A DNA stretch of 18,438 nt from an uncultured Sphingobacteriales bacterium. GTDB lineage: Bacteria; Bacteroidota; Bacteroidia; Chitinophagales; Chitinophagaceae. Both the position numbers and the translations under genes were made by a program. The notes under the pieces are model-generated. The model was not told the DNA's origin and searched no databases. It was given only the letters and a program-made list of their open reading frames with translations. Where the stretch lies: assembly GCA_946479435.1 (NCBI GenBank), contig CAMLFX010000067.1, positions 1 to 18,438 on the forward strand. Direction: 5' to 3'. Below are positions 7,178-14,923 of this stretch, piece after piece. Position 1 is the stretch's first letter. Each line of letters begins with the position of its first letter.

Positions 7178-7241
7178 GGGTATTTAGGGCTGTATAGCCG
7201 ATCCAATCCAATTTATATAGAAGTATCTGCGTGATATTCTA

Positions 7242-7282
7242 GGAACCCACGGTGTTGGTGAGACCGGACCTATGTGGTTTCC
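7242..7282. repeat. Long imperfect hairpin, possible structured RNA
   Basis: GGAACCCAC (7242-7250) pairs with GTGGTTTCC (7274-7282) with one mismatch, and the interior GGTGTTGG/CCGGACC extends the stem with a bulge and two G-U pairs around a TGAGA loop. There is no following T run, so it does not look like a simple terminator. I cannot assign it to a known RNA family. Confidence 0.4.
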
Positions 7283-7383
7283 TCAGCACATACAAGCCAT
7301 AAAACCAACCTGTGCAGGGATAGTTTTATATAGCACGTATATAAAGCTTTTATCATAAAACTCCCCGGCATTACCGCGAAGCA

Positions 7384-7617
7384 TTGGCGGACAAATGGGG
7401 CATAGTAATCACTAATATGTTGTTTACGGAAGATAAGCAGGCGGAGCTAACCGGCACTGCAAATATCGCGTGGGCCGATCTAAAATTTACTGCGCTATAC
7501 CATGACGCCGGACAGGGGAGAAGTGCCCTCGTCGGTGCCGGTAATAGTCAAAATTTTGAGGGCAAAATAGCTGAAGACGGAAGGAGGATAATAGGGCTTT
7601 GGGAGAGGCTACCGTAG
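7384..7617 (+). CDS. Doubtful small gene or gene remnant
   Basis: A 77-residue frame opening with TTG at 7384; the frame is open back to 7345 with no ATG before 7417. Its composition is protein-like, with alternating hydrophobic and polar stretches (AELTGTANIAWADLKFTALY) that suggest beta strands, and its end (IIGLWERLP) looks like a natural C-terminus. I do not recognise a family. The lack of a good start and its position after a hairpin-rich stretch suggest either a remnant of a longer degraded gene or a chance frame. Confidence 0.25.
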   Translation: MADKWGIVITNMLFTEDKQAELTGTANIAWADLKFTALYHDAGQGRSALVGAGNSQNFEGKIAEDGRRIIGLWERLP

Positions 7618-7758
7618 GCAAGAGGGGAGTGGGAACGGACTTTGATATCATCTTTAGTAAGATAAGATGACAGCATGGCAGGGTAAAATGAGGTGATTTT
7701 ATAGGTGCGATTGACTAAATGAGTAGTATTAAATAACTTGCATCCCTAATATATTATC

Positions 7759-8316
7759 ATGCTCGAGTTTAATTTACACCCTTTCCCAACCATCACCACC
7801 GAACGCCTTGTATTAAGAAAATTTGAGGAAAGTGATGTGGAAGATCTGTTCCGTTTACGTACCGATCCCGATGTGATGCTGTACATCAATAAAGAGGAGC
7901 AGACCCGAGAAATAGTGGCCAACGTCATTAAGCAGATAACTACCAATTGGGAGCATAACGATAGCATCAACTGGGCCATTTGCCTAAGGGACGACCCGCG
8001 GCTGATAGGCAATTTTGGGTTCTGGAGAGTAGATAAATACCACCACAGGGCCGAAATAGGGTATCTGCTAGACAAAATACATTGGAGAAAAGGATATTTG
8101 AACGAATTGATGCAGGTAGCCCTTGATTACGCCTTCGATGTAATGAAGCTGCACAGCATCGAAGCAGTAATTAATCCAGATAACGAAGCTTCACGTAACT
8201 TGTTGCAAAAATTTGGTTTTCAACAGGAAGCATACTTTAAAGAGAACTACTACTTTAAGGGTCAATTCATCGATTCCGCTGTATTTAGTTTGTTGAAGGA
8301 ATGGAGGCCTAAATAA
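7759..8316 (+). CDS. GNAT family N-acetyltransferase (RimJ/RimL-like)
   Basis: A 185-residue protein of the Acetyltransf_3 type that transfers an acetyl group from acetyl-CoA to an amine. The family opening TERLVLRKFEESDVEDLF (14-31) is present. The central strand EIGYLLDKIHWRKGYLNEL (99-117) contains the region that binds the CoA pyrophosphate (motif A), and INPDNEASRNLLQKFGF (138-154) is the typical C-terminal segment in which an asparagine-containing helix precedes the last strands. Length is normal for the family. The substrate cannot be read from sequence. Relatives acetylate ribosomal protein N-termini, amino acids or drugs. The gene has no obvious operon partner and ends at a bidirectional terminator. 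Confidence 0.9.
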   Translation: MLEFNLHPFPTITTERLVLRKFEESDVEDLFRLRTDPDVMLYINKEEQTREIVANVIKQITTNWEHNDSINWAICLRDDPRLIGNFGFWRVDKYHHRAEIGYLLDKIHWRKGYLNELMQVALDYAFDVMKLHSIEAVINPDNEASRNLLQKFGFQQEAYFKENYYFKGQFIDSAVFSLLKEWRPK

Positions 8317-8355
8317 CCAGAATTCACCTGATTGTACATTTGTTCAATTGTGTTA

Positions 8356-8392
8356 CAGGTTTTATTTGAAGTATAACTCCAAATAAAACCTG
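8356..8392. terminator. Bidirectional terminator between GNAT and SemiSWEET genes
   Basis: CAGGTTTTATTTG (8356-8368) and CAAATAAAACCTG (8380-8392) form a perfect 13-bp stem with an 11-nt loop between two convergent genes, followed on the plus strand by a T-rich tract. Confidence 0.75.
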
Positions 8393-8399
8393 CTTAATT

Positions 8400-8675
8400 T
8401 TAATGATTATCCTTATATTTAAAATTCAATATAAGAATAATGAAATTAACGGTTACTGCGAATGCATTGGTAATGATGATGGGCCAGTCGGTACGCATAC
8501 ATCCGTAAACTATCCATAATATAAGCCCGGCCATCAGGCAGAGCAACATGGGTACAGATATCTCGTCAGATTTCTTTTTCTTTATAAGTTTGGTTAGTTG
8601 CGGCACCATTGAAAAGCCCGTAAGCACCCCTGCCCCTATCCCGATATATTGAGGATTGATAGATAATAATAGCAT
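8400..8675 (-). CDS. SemiSWEET-type PQ-loop transporter
   Basis: A 91-residue, three-helix membrane protein of the SemiSWEET/MtN3 group, which works as a dimer to move small sugars or related solutes. Helix 1 (about residues 8-27) contains the PQ motif (P25-Q26) followed by the basic loop KLIKKKKSDEIS. Helix 2 (about 42-60) holds W54 and Y57-G58, and helix 3 (about 65-85) holds the conserved Asn near its start (N70). Length is typical. The start codon is only 15 bases from the terminator hairpin of the upstream anti-sigma gene, leaving almost no room for its own promoter. Read-through, or a promoter inside the hairpin region, is therefore likely. The substrate is unknown. Confidence 0.85.
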   Translation of the reverse strand: MLLLSINPQYIGIGAGVLTGFSMVPQLTKLIKKKKSDEISVPMLLCLMAGLILWIVYGCMRTDWPIIITNAFAVTVNFIILILNFKYKDNH

Positions 8676-8690
8676 ATTGGCTTACATGAA

Positions 8691-8718
8691 AAAAGCGTAC
8701 CCATAAGAGTACGCTTTT
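8691..8718 (-). terminator. Intrinsic terminator of the sigma/anti-sigma operon
   Basis: AAAAGCGTAC (8691-8700) and GTACGCTTTT (8709-8718) form a 10-bp stem with an 8-nt loop. On the minus strand the stem is followed by further T residues, 20 bases after the anti-sigma stop codon. Confidence 0.8.
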
Positions 8719-8738
8719 ATATATAAATTATTAAATGT

Positions 8739-9914
8739 TTATTTTTCATCCAGGTCATCGAGCATTTTCCGGGCTTCTCTTTTAGCGGCACCACTGCCAT
8801 TTTGTACCAGGTCTTCCAATACCTTAGTTGCCTGTGTTTTTTGTCCCAAGGCCAGGTAGCAGCGGGCGGTCATGAGGCTTGCTTTTTGGCGGCGGCTCTT
8901 GTCGCCAGAGGTTAGCTCTTTTTTATATGTGTTGAGGGCTTCTTTATATTTTTTCCGGTTATATAAGTCTTCGCCCTTAGCTAAATTATCTGCATCTTTT
9001 GCCGCCACGCCGTCTATCATGTACTTCGCATTATCTGACCTTGCGCCAGCAATTTTTATTGACTTGTCAGCAGTATTGAACGCTTCGCCTTCACCGTTTA
9101 CTGATGCTACATCATTTACATTTCGTGTGGGCATTTTTTCTATTTGTTCGGCAGCGACGGGCTGCTTTGGTGCGGCTGCCATCTTATCAACCAGTGGTGC
9201 TTTATAAGCAGATGCCTCAATGTCTTCCTGTTCTTTTTGTCTTGCTTCAGCTTGGGTGTCAGCACTCTCTTTCTTTTCGGCAGGTTTATCGGCTAATAAC
9301 AATGTTTGCGGCGATTGTGGGCCTGACCCATTATTGGTAGGCGGAGCAGCCTGAGGTTCTGAAAGTTTTGCTTCAGATGCTTGTTGTGGTTCTTTGGTTT
9401 TTAATGTGTTAGCAGCAACTTGTTCCTGGGTGCGCCTTGTTACTGAAGGCGTTGTTTCAGTAGCTGGCGGTTGCGTTTGCGCCAGCATAGGATGTTGGGC
9501 AGTATTGCTGCCTTCTTTCATATACCAAAATATGCTAACACCCAGCAGCAGGGCTGCGGCTATCGATATATTGCGCCAGAAAGGCTGTGTGTTTTTGCGT
9601 TTGTGCGGATAGTGGGCAGTAGCTACAGCCGACTGCGATGATGTTAATGAATTAAGATGTATATGCGGATGGTGGAGGCTGAAATGGTCTTTCAGGAACT
9701 CTGTATCCAGATCGGCCAGCACTACCACGGCATTGCCTTCCTTTTGTTCAAAAAGGCCCTCGATGGCTTCGTCGCAGAAGGGGCAACTGTTCAGGTGCAG
9801 TTCTACGGCATGACTCTCTTCATTGGTCATAGTGCCATTCACATAATCCTTCATTTGCCTGCGGGTGAGGCAGACACTATCATCAAAAATATGTTTTAGT
9901 TGTTCGTTGCTCAT
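8739..9914 (-). CDS. Zinc-type anti-sigma factor with plug-like segment and TPR-like tail
   Basis: A 391-residue single-pass membrane protein predicted to hold the ECF sigma factor encoded just upstream. The cytoplasmic N-terminus has a complete zinc anti-sigma motif, C15-x24-H40-x3-C44-x2-C47. One membrane helix (about residues 113-131) leads to a long periplasmic part, first a low-complexity Gln/Ala/Glu/Pro region (about 140-255). A segment at 261-303 follows (MPTRNVNDVAS, then IKIAGARSDNAKYMIDGV) that closely resembles the plug region of Bacteroidota TonB-dependent receptors. The C-terminus (about 310-391) has helical TPR-like repeats (EDLYNRKKYKEALNTYKKEL and ARCYLALGQKTQATKVLEDL). Its start overlaps the sigma stop codon by 4 bases (ATGA), indicating translational coupling. 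The anti-sigma role is well supported. The function of the plug-like segment is unknown. Confidence 0.85.
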   Translation of the reverse strand: MSNEQLKHIFDDSVCLTRRQMKDYVNGTMTNEESHAVELHLNSCPFCDEAIEGLFEQKEGNAVVVLADLDTEFLKDHFSLHHPHIHLNSLTSSQSAVATAHYPHKRKNTQPFWRNISIAAALLLGVSIFWYMKEGSNTAQHPMLAQTQPPATETTPSVTRRTQEQVAANTLKTKEPQQASEAKLSEPQAAPPTNNGSGPQSPQTLLLADKPAEKKESADTQAEARQKEQEDIEASAYKAPLVDKMAAAPKQPVAAEQIEKMPTRNVNDVASVNGEGEAFNTADKSIKIAGARSDNAKYMIDGVAAKDADNLAKGEDLYNRKKYKEALNTYKKELTSGDKSRRQKASLMTARCYLALGQKTQATKVLEDLVQNGSGAAKREARKMLDDLDEK

Positions 9915-10498
9915 GATCGTACGTTCCGCGACGCCTCCAGTTTAAGTTTCAGATTACGCCTTCCGTTCTGTATGGCACTTTTTACCTGCATGGGGCTGAG
10001 GCCTGTTTGGGCAGATATATCGTTGTAGCACATCCGTTGCAGGTAAAATAATTCTATACATTGCCTTTGTTCGGCGCTCAATTCTTTCACCGCATCTTCC
10101 AGTTTGTTGAACAATTCCTCTTCTTCAGCTTTTTGATGCCATTCTTCCTCAGATTCCATAGGCACATTGGTAATAAATTCATTATTAACCACCGGCACCG
10201 ATCTACGCAATTGCATAAAGCAGAAGTTTTTGCTCACCTGGTATAGCCACGATTTAAAGTGCGTTATTTCAAAACGCTTCAGGTCATCGAGCAGTTTAAT
10301 GAATATTTGCTGGGTGGCGTCTTTTGCAGCTTCGCTGTCTTTCAGGTACTTGGCACAAATACCATACACAAGGTGGCCATAACGCTCGAAGAGGCAATTG
10401 ATGGCTACAGGCTCGTTGCGGTGTACGTAGCGGTGTATCAACTCTTCGTCTGACAGCTTTTTATAATCGGCCGGAACCCCTTGCATACTCGTTTTCAC
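9911..10498 (-). CDS. ECF-type RNA polymerase sigma-70 factor
   Basis: A 195-residue alternative sigma factor of the extracytoplasmic function class. Region 2 (about residues 19-100) contains AAKDATQQIFIKLL, the core-binding and -10 recognition helices, and KSWLYQVSKNFCFMQLRR. Region 4 (about 140-186) carries ELSAEQRQCIELFYL and the helix-turn-helix YNDISAQTGLSPMQVKSAIQNGRRNLK, which reads the -35 element. The linker (about 101-138) is acidic. Length is normal. The anti-sigma gene overlaps its stop codon, so the pair form one operon and the sigma factor is probably held inactive at the membrane until an envelope signal. Target genes are not identifiable here, and I see no clear autoregulatory promoter upstream. 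Confidence 0.93.
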   Translation of the reverse strand: MKTSMQGVPADYKKLSDEELIHRYVHRNEPVAINCLFERYGHLVYGICAKYLKDSEAAKDATQQIFIKLLDDLKRFEITHFKSWLYQVSKNFCFMQLRRSVPVVNNEFITNVPMESEEEWHQKAEEEELFNKLEDAVKELSAEQRQCIELFYLQRMCYNDISAQTGLSPMQVKSAIQNGRRNLKLKLEASRNVRS

Positions 10499-10604
10499 TT
10501 CTAATAAATATAATCCGAAAAATGCTAATTAAATACAATAAGTATATGTTCAAAAACCATTCCAAAGACCGGGTTTTGAACTATGATTTTATAGCTTAAA
10601 CATC

Positions 10605-10612
10605 TATATTTG
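10605..10612 (+). promoter_or_regulatory. Candidate -7 promoter element of the pyrophosphatase gene
   Basis: TATATTTG matches TAnnTTTG and lies 27 bases before the ATG at 10640. It supports that start, because an ATG at 10610 would overlap the promoter. A TTTG at 10575-10578 is too far away to be a standard -33 element. Confidence 0.45.
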
Positions 10613-10639
10613 CGCCACTCTAATATCTTTTTAACAATT

Positions 10640-12838
10640 ATGGAAATATTTTACCTCGTACCGGCATTTGGTATTTTGGCTTTGCTGTACACTTTTATTA
10701 AAAGTGCCTGGGTTACCAAGCAGGATGCAGGCAACGACCGCATGAAAGAAATTGCGCAATACATAGCTGAAGGTGCTATGGCTTTTTTGAAAGCAGAGTA
10801 TAAAGTGCTTACTTATTTTGTGATCATTGCGGCTTTGCTGCTTGCCTTTATGGGTTACAGCAGTCCTAACTCAAGCTGGATGATAGCTGTTGCATTTGTT
10901 GTTGGTGCCTTTTTCAGTGCATTGGCAGGTTTCATAGGTATGCGCATAGCTACCAAAGCAAACGTACGTACCGCACATGCTGCACGTACCAGCCTTAGCA
11001 AAGCACTGGCCGTCTCTTTTGGCGGTGGTTCTGTAATGGGTCTGGGTGTTGCTGGTCTTGCAGTACTGGGCCTTGGTGGTTTATTTATAGTACTTAAAAT
11101 GTATTTCGCACCCGATGCTGCTGTTGACAGCGAAGAAATGGAAAGGGTGATAGAAGTACTTACAGGTTTCTCGCTGGGTGCTGAAAGCATTGCGCTTTTT
11201 GCACGTGTGGGTGGTGGTATTTATACTAAAGCGGCCGATGTAGGCGCTGACCTGGTAGGTAAAGTAGAAGCAGGCATACCTGAAGATGACCCCCGTAACC
11301 CGGCAACTATTGCTGATAATGTGGGCGATAACGTGGGTGACGTAGCAGGTATGGGCGCCGATCTTTTCGGCTCTTATGTGGCTACAGTGCTTGCAACAAT
11401 GGTATTGGGCCGTGAAACAACTTCTGCAGGCGATATGTTTGGTGGCATGGCCCCGATATTATTACCAATGCTTATAGCAGGCATAGGTATCATCCTTTCT
11501 ATCATTGGTACTTTCTTCGTACGTATATCTGATAACGTGGGTGTTGGTACTAAAGCAGTACAAAGGGCTTTGAACATGGGTAACTATGGTTCAATAGTGT
11601 TGACTGCCATTGCGTGCTATTTCCTGGTTATGAACATTTTGCCTGAAACTATGTCGCTACGCGGCCATGAGTTTACGCGCAATGGTGTATTCTATGCAAT
11701 ACTGGTTGGCCTTGTAGTAGGTACACTTATGAGTATGATAACGGAATACTACACTGCAATGGGTAAACGCCCTGTGCTGAGTATTATTCGTCAATCTTCT
11801 ACAGGTAGCGCTACCAACATCATTGGTGGTTTGGCTGTAGGTATGGAAAGTACTTTCCTCCCAATACTGGTATTAGCGGGTGGTATTTATGCAGCACACG
11901 CTTGTGCAGGTTTATACGGTGTAGCAATTGCTGCCGCGGGTATGATGGCCACTACGGCTATGCAGCTTGCAATTGATGCCTTTGGCCCGATAGCAGATAA
12001 CGCAGGTGGTATTGCTGAAATGAGTGAACTACCTAAAGAAGTACGTGAAAAAACAGATATACTGGATGCTGTTGGTAACACTACTGCTGCAACGGGTAAA
12101 GGTTTCGCTATTGCATCGGCAGCGCTTACATCGCTGGCATTGTTTGCAGCTTATGTAGGTGTGGTTGAAAAGAATGGTTTTGCATTGAATAATGCTATTA
12201 ATATATACCATGCCGATGTATTGGCTGGTCTGTTCGTTGGTGCTATGATTCCTTTCATATTCTCATCGTTAGCTATCCGCGCTGTAGGTGAGGCTGCAAT
12301 GAGCATGGTGGAAGAAGTTCGCCGCCAGTTCCGCGAGATAAAAGGCATCATGGAAGGTACAGGCAAACCAGAGTATGATAAATGCGTGGCGATATCTACA
12401 CAGGCATCTCTACGTAAAATGGTATTGCCTGGTGCTATAGCTATTTGCGCTCCGCTTATCATTGGTTTCATATTTGGCCCTGAAGTATTGGGTGGTTTCC
12501 TTGCAGGTGCTACAGTAAGTGGCGTACTGATGGGTATGTTCCAGAACAACGCAGGTGGTGCATGGGATAATGCTAAGAAATCTTTTGAGAAAGGTGTTGA
12601 AATAAACGGTGAGATCTACTACAAAAAATCAGAACCACATAAAGCATCAGTAACGGGTGATACTGTGGGCGATCCTTTTAAAGATACATCGGGCCCTTCA
12701 ATGAACATCCTAATCAAATTGATGTCGATAGTAGCCCTTGTTATTGCACCTACTATTGCAGGTATGCACAGTAACAAAAGCACTGTAGTAAAAGAAGTGA
12801 AAATAGAACAAGGTATTATTGAGACACATGTAAAATAA
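10640..12838 (+). CDS. hppA: Membrane-bound ion-pumping pyrophosphatase, K+-dependent type
   Basis: A 732-residue polytopic membrane protein that hydrolyses pyrophosphate and pumps H+ and/or Na+ across the inner membrane. The family signature [11 protein letters not shown] (200-210) is followed by the acidic pyrophosphate/Mg site [20 protein letters not shown] (226-245). A second conserved region includes [16 protein letters not shown] (446-461) and [10 protein letters not shown] (479-488). The Ala and Gly in the latter (A483, G486), in place of Lys and Thr, mark the K+-dependent class. About 16 hydrophobic segments span the length, as usual. I chose the start at 10640 because it opens into the first helix and lies downstream of a -7-like element. 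Whether it pumps protons, sodium or both cannot be settled by eye. The gene stands alone with its own terminator. Confidence 0.95.
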   Translation: MEIFYLVPAFGILALLYTFIKSAWVTKQDAGNDRMKEIAQYIAEGAMAFLKAEYKVLTYFVIIAALLLAFMGYSSPNSSWMIAVAFVVGAFFSALAGFIGMRIATKANVRTAHAARTSLSKALAVSFGGGSVMGLGVAGLAVLGLGGLFIVLKMYFAPDAAVDSEEMERVIEVLTGFSLGAESIALFARVGGGIYTKAADVGADLVGKVEAGIPEDDPRNPATIADNVGDNVGDVAGMGADLFGSYVATVLATMVLGRETTSAGDMFGGMAPILLPMLIAGIGIILSIIGTFFVRISDNVGVGTKAVQRALNMGNYGSIVLTAIACYFLVMNILPETMSLRGHEFTRNGVFYAILVGLVVGTLMSMITEYYTAMGKRPVLSIIRQSSTGSATNIIGGLAVGMESTFLPILVLAGGIYAAHACAGLYGVAIAAAGMMATTAMQLAIDAFGPIADNAGGIAEMSELPKEVREKTDILDAVGNTTAATGKGFAIASAALTSLALFAAYVGVVEKNGFALNNAINIYHADVLAGLFVGAMIPFIFSSLAIRAVGEAAMSMVEEVRRQFREIKGIMEGTGKPEYDKCVAISTQASLRKMVLPGAIAICAPLIIGFIFGPEVLGGFLAGATVSGVLMGMFQNNAGGAWDNAKKSFEKGVEINGEIYYKKSEPHKASVTGDTVGDPFKDTSGPSMNILIKLMSIVALVIAPTIAGMHSNKSTVVKEVKIEQGIIETHVK

Positions 12839-12860
12839 TTTACCGTTCTTAAATGATACA

Positions 12861-12889
12861 GAGGCCTGCGTTAGCAGGCCTCTTTTTTT
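12861..12889 (+). terminator. Intrinsic terminator of the pyrophosphatase gene
   Basis: GAGGCCTGC (12861-12869) and GCAGGCCTC (12874-12882) form a perfect stem with a 4-nt loop, followed by seven T residues, 22 bases after the stop codon. Confidence 0.92.
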
Positions 12890-12916
12890 GCACCAACCTC
12901 AAATAACTTAAATTTG
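12887..12916 (+). promoter_or_regulatory. Candidate Bacteroidota promoter with very short or no leader
   Basis: TTTG at 12887-12890 and TAAATTTG at 12909-12916 are separated by 18 bases, close to the Bacteroidota -33/-7 arrangement. The -33 part lies in the tail of the preceding terminator. The -7 part ends two bases before the ATG at 12918, implying a leaderless or nearly leaderless transcript, or initiation of translation at the later ATG codons at 12921 or 12924. Confidence 0.45.
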
Positions 12917-12917
12917 C

Positions 12918-13556
12918 ATGATGATGAACAAGTTGGTTGTTAGTTTGTGTTCTGCCGTGTTGTTGGCACTAAATGTTCATGCGCAACAATTAGATGGTAT
13001 TAGTTTACAAACAGGCGACCTGCTTTTTCAGGATTTAGATTGCGGTCCATTATGTGACGCAATAGAAAGTGTAACAGAAGGTTTCGACGGACATGATTTC
13101 TCGCACAACGGGCTGGTGTATATAATGAATGATAGTGTGTATGTGATAGAAGCAATGGGCAGTGAAGTGAAGATGACACCAATCGGTTCATTTGCATCTC
13201 GTTCGAAACACAAATTGTATGTAGGCAGGCTAAAAGAGGCTTATCAGCCTTTAATTGACAAGGCAATTGAATTTTCTTTAAAAAATTTACATGTGCCTTA
13301 CGATGAAGTTTACCTCTATGATAATGGCAAGTATTATTGCTCGGAGTTAATTTATGATGCATTCAAATATGCAAACGACGGGCAGTCATTTTTTACGCTC
13401 GAGCCCATGACATTCAAATCGGTAGGTAGTGACAAATTCAATCCGGCGTGGGAAGTATATTACCAAAAGTTAAACAAGGATATTCCCGAAGGTAAGCCTG
13501 GTATTAATCCCGGCGGCATGTCGAGAAGTGACAAGATAGAGATACTGAACAGGTAG
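12918..13556 (+). CDS. Exported YiiX/YebB-like permuted papain-fold (NlpC/P60-related) protein
   Basis: A 212-residue exported protein. A signal peptide at about residues 1-22 (hydrophobic core LVVSLCSAVLLAL, then VHA before QQ) is followed by a compact domain of the YiiX-like permuted papain group. The opening motif is LQTGDLLFQDL (30-40), the probable catalytic histidine is in FSHNGLVY (H63), and the probable nucleophile is in KYYCSELIYDAF (C141), with the preceding NLHVPYDEVY typical of the family. Relatives are cysteine amidases or peptidases acting on cell-wall or lipid-linked substrates. The substrate here is unknown. Three ATG codons in a row (12918, 12921, 12924) leave the exact start open. 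The next gene, 36 bases on, also encodes an exported protein, so the two may be expressed together. Confidence 0.85.
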   Translation: MMMNKLVVSLCSAVLLALNVHAQQLDGISLQTGDLLFQDLDCGPLCDAIESVTEGFDGHDFSHNGLVYIMNDSVYVIEAMGSEVKMTPIGSFASRSKHKLYVGRLKEAYQPLIDKAIEFSLKNLHVPYDEVYLYDNGKYYCSELIYDAFKYANDGQSFFTLEPMTFKSVGSDKFNPAWEVYYQKLNKDIPEGKPGINPGGMSRSDKIEILNR

Positions 13557-13592
13557 CGCATTGGCGATAGGAGGTTTACTTATCTTTACAAT

Positions 13593-14846
13593 ATGAAGAA
13601 AATTTACATCCCTATTTTATTGTTGCTATGCAATGTGGCATTGGTAACAAATACATATGCTTTGAAGAAGAAAGTGCTGTTTATTGGCAACAGTTATATC
13701 TATACCAATAATATGCCTGAAATACTGGAATTTATCTGTACAGCTAATGGTGATACAATAGAAAGAGAGCAGAATACACCTGGGGGGTATTCTTTTCAAG
13801 CCCATAATGGCGACCAAACTACACTGAACAGAATAAACTCTGACAAATGGGATGTAGTGATATTACAGGAGCAAAGCCAAAGGCCCGCCTTTCCCCAAAG
13901 CCAGGTGGAGGCACAGGTGTATCCATTTGCCACACTTCTTGTAGATAAGGTGAAAACGAATAATGCCTGTAGCGAGGTGATGTTCATGATGACCTGGGGA
14001 TACAAAAACGGCGATGCAAGCAATTGTGCAGTACATCCACCAATATGCACCTATGAAGGCATGCAAGGTGAACTTCGCTTTAGCTATATGAAGATGGCGC
14101 AGGACAATAATGCTAACGTAGCGCCTGTAGGTGCAGCATGGAAAGTAATGAGAGATAGCTTTCCCGCAATAGACCTTTACTCGCCTGACAATTCGCACCC
14201 AAGCTTGAGTGGTTCTTACCTGGAGGCCTGTGTATTGTATGCATCTATATTTCATAAAACGCCGGTTGGCAATACCTATACTGCGGGACTAAACTCTGCT
14301 GACGCAGCGAATATGCAGCGTATAGCTGCAAAAGTAGTACTGGATAGTATGGAACAATGGCAGCAGTACGGAAACATGGCATTGGCCAATTTTACATCCA
14401 CACAATCGGGTAGTACGGTTACATTCCAAAACCTGTCGAAAAGAGCAAATAGTTATACATGGGATCTGGGCGATGGTGCTACCAGCATGTTGCAAGATCC
14501 TGTTCATACCTATGCACCAGATGCCTTATACACGGTAACACTTATAGCCGAGAACGGATGCAATAAAGGAGTTTATACTTCTACTGTAAATACCTTCCCT
14601 GCATCTGTAATGAATATTAAAAACGAGGCTGTATATGTATATACAAAGGGTGGCAATAATTTTTTGAAATTGGATGCTGAGGCAAGGTTTAGCAAAGTAA
14701 GTGTGTACGATATGAACGGGAAAGAAGTGATGCAGCAGCAACTGAAAAAAGGTGATGATAATATATTACTGCAGGTTGCACCCGGAATTTACATATACAA
14801 ATTGTACGGTACCAGCTCAGTTACGGGTAAATTCACTCAGCAATAA
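13593..14846 (+). CDS. Secreted SGNH-hydrolase-like protein with PKD domain and T9SS sorting tail
   Basis: A 417-residue exported protein. A signal peptide (about residues 1-23) precedes a domain of SGNH/GDSL-hydrolase type (about 27-255). FIGNSY supplies the probable nucleophile S34, and the late motif DNSHPS supplies D199 and H202 of the triad. A PKD domain follows (about 263-335, with SYTWDLGDGATSMLQDPVHTY), then a C-terminal type A sorting domain of the type IX secretion system (about 345-417: VYDMNGKEVMQQQL, APGIYIYKLYG). The protein should therefore cross the outer membrane and be released or anchored at the surface, where it probably removes acyl or acetyl groups from a polysaccharide or similar substrate. 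The substrate is inferred only in broad terms. The gene ends 20 bases before a terminator. Confidence 0.85.
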   Translation: MKKIYIPILLLLCNVALVTNTYALKKKVLFIGNSYIYTNNMPEILEFICTANGDTIEREQNTPGGYSFQAHNGDQTTLNRINSDKWDVVILQEQSQRPAFPQSQVEAQVYPFATLLVDKVKTNNACSEVMFMMTWGYKNGDASNCAVHPPICTYEGMQGELRFSYMKMAQDNNANVAPVGAAWKVMRDSFPAIDLYSPDNSHPSLSGSYLEACVLYASIFHKTPVGNTYTAGLNSADAANMQRIAAKVVLDSMEQWQQYGNMALANFTSTQSGSTVTFQNLSKRANSYTWDLGDGATSMLQDPVHTYAPDALYTVTLIAENGCNKGVYTSTVNTFPASVMNIKNEAVYVYTKGGNNFLKLDAEARFSKVSVYDMNGKEVMQQQLKKGDDNILLQVAPGIYIYKLYGTSSVTGKFTQQ

Positions 14847-14866
14847 AACTAATGAACATACTGTTG

Positions 14867-14897
14867 ATAAACCCTGCGTTTGCGGGGTTTATTTTTT
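14867..14897 (+). terminator. Intrinsic terminator after the T9SS cargo gene
   Basis: An 11-bp stem with one G-U pair (14867-14877 with 14882-14892, loop GTTT) is followed by a run of T residues. It lies between the cargo gene and the FMN reductase and argues that the reductase starts at 14924 and not at the upstream ATG at 14852, which lies before the hairpin. Confidence 0.85.
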
Positions 14898-14923
14898 GTA
14901 TAAATTACTTGCAGAAAACAGCT

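Larger units (their letters stand above)
7178..7758. other. Gene-poor region with a structured hairpin and a doubtful small frame
   Basis: About 580 bases between the small membrane protein and the GNAT gene. It contains a stable hairpin (7242-7282), a further AT-rich inverted repeat (TTTATAT near 7325 with ATATAAA near 7340), and an open frame to 7617 that I treat as doubtful. Nothing else is recognisable in 7618-7758. Confidence 0.4.

Noticed and set aside
14852..14923. Upstream ATG at 14852 for the FMN reductase
   Set aside because: The extension is encoded by the terminator hairpin and its T tract. The flavodoxin fold starts at 14924.
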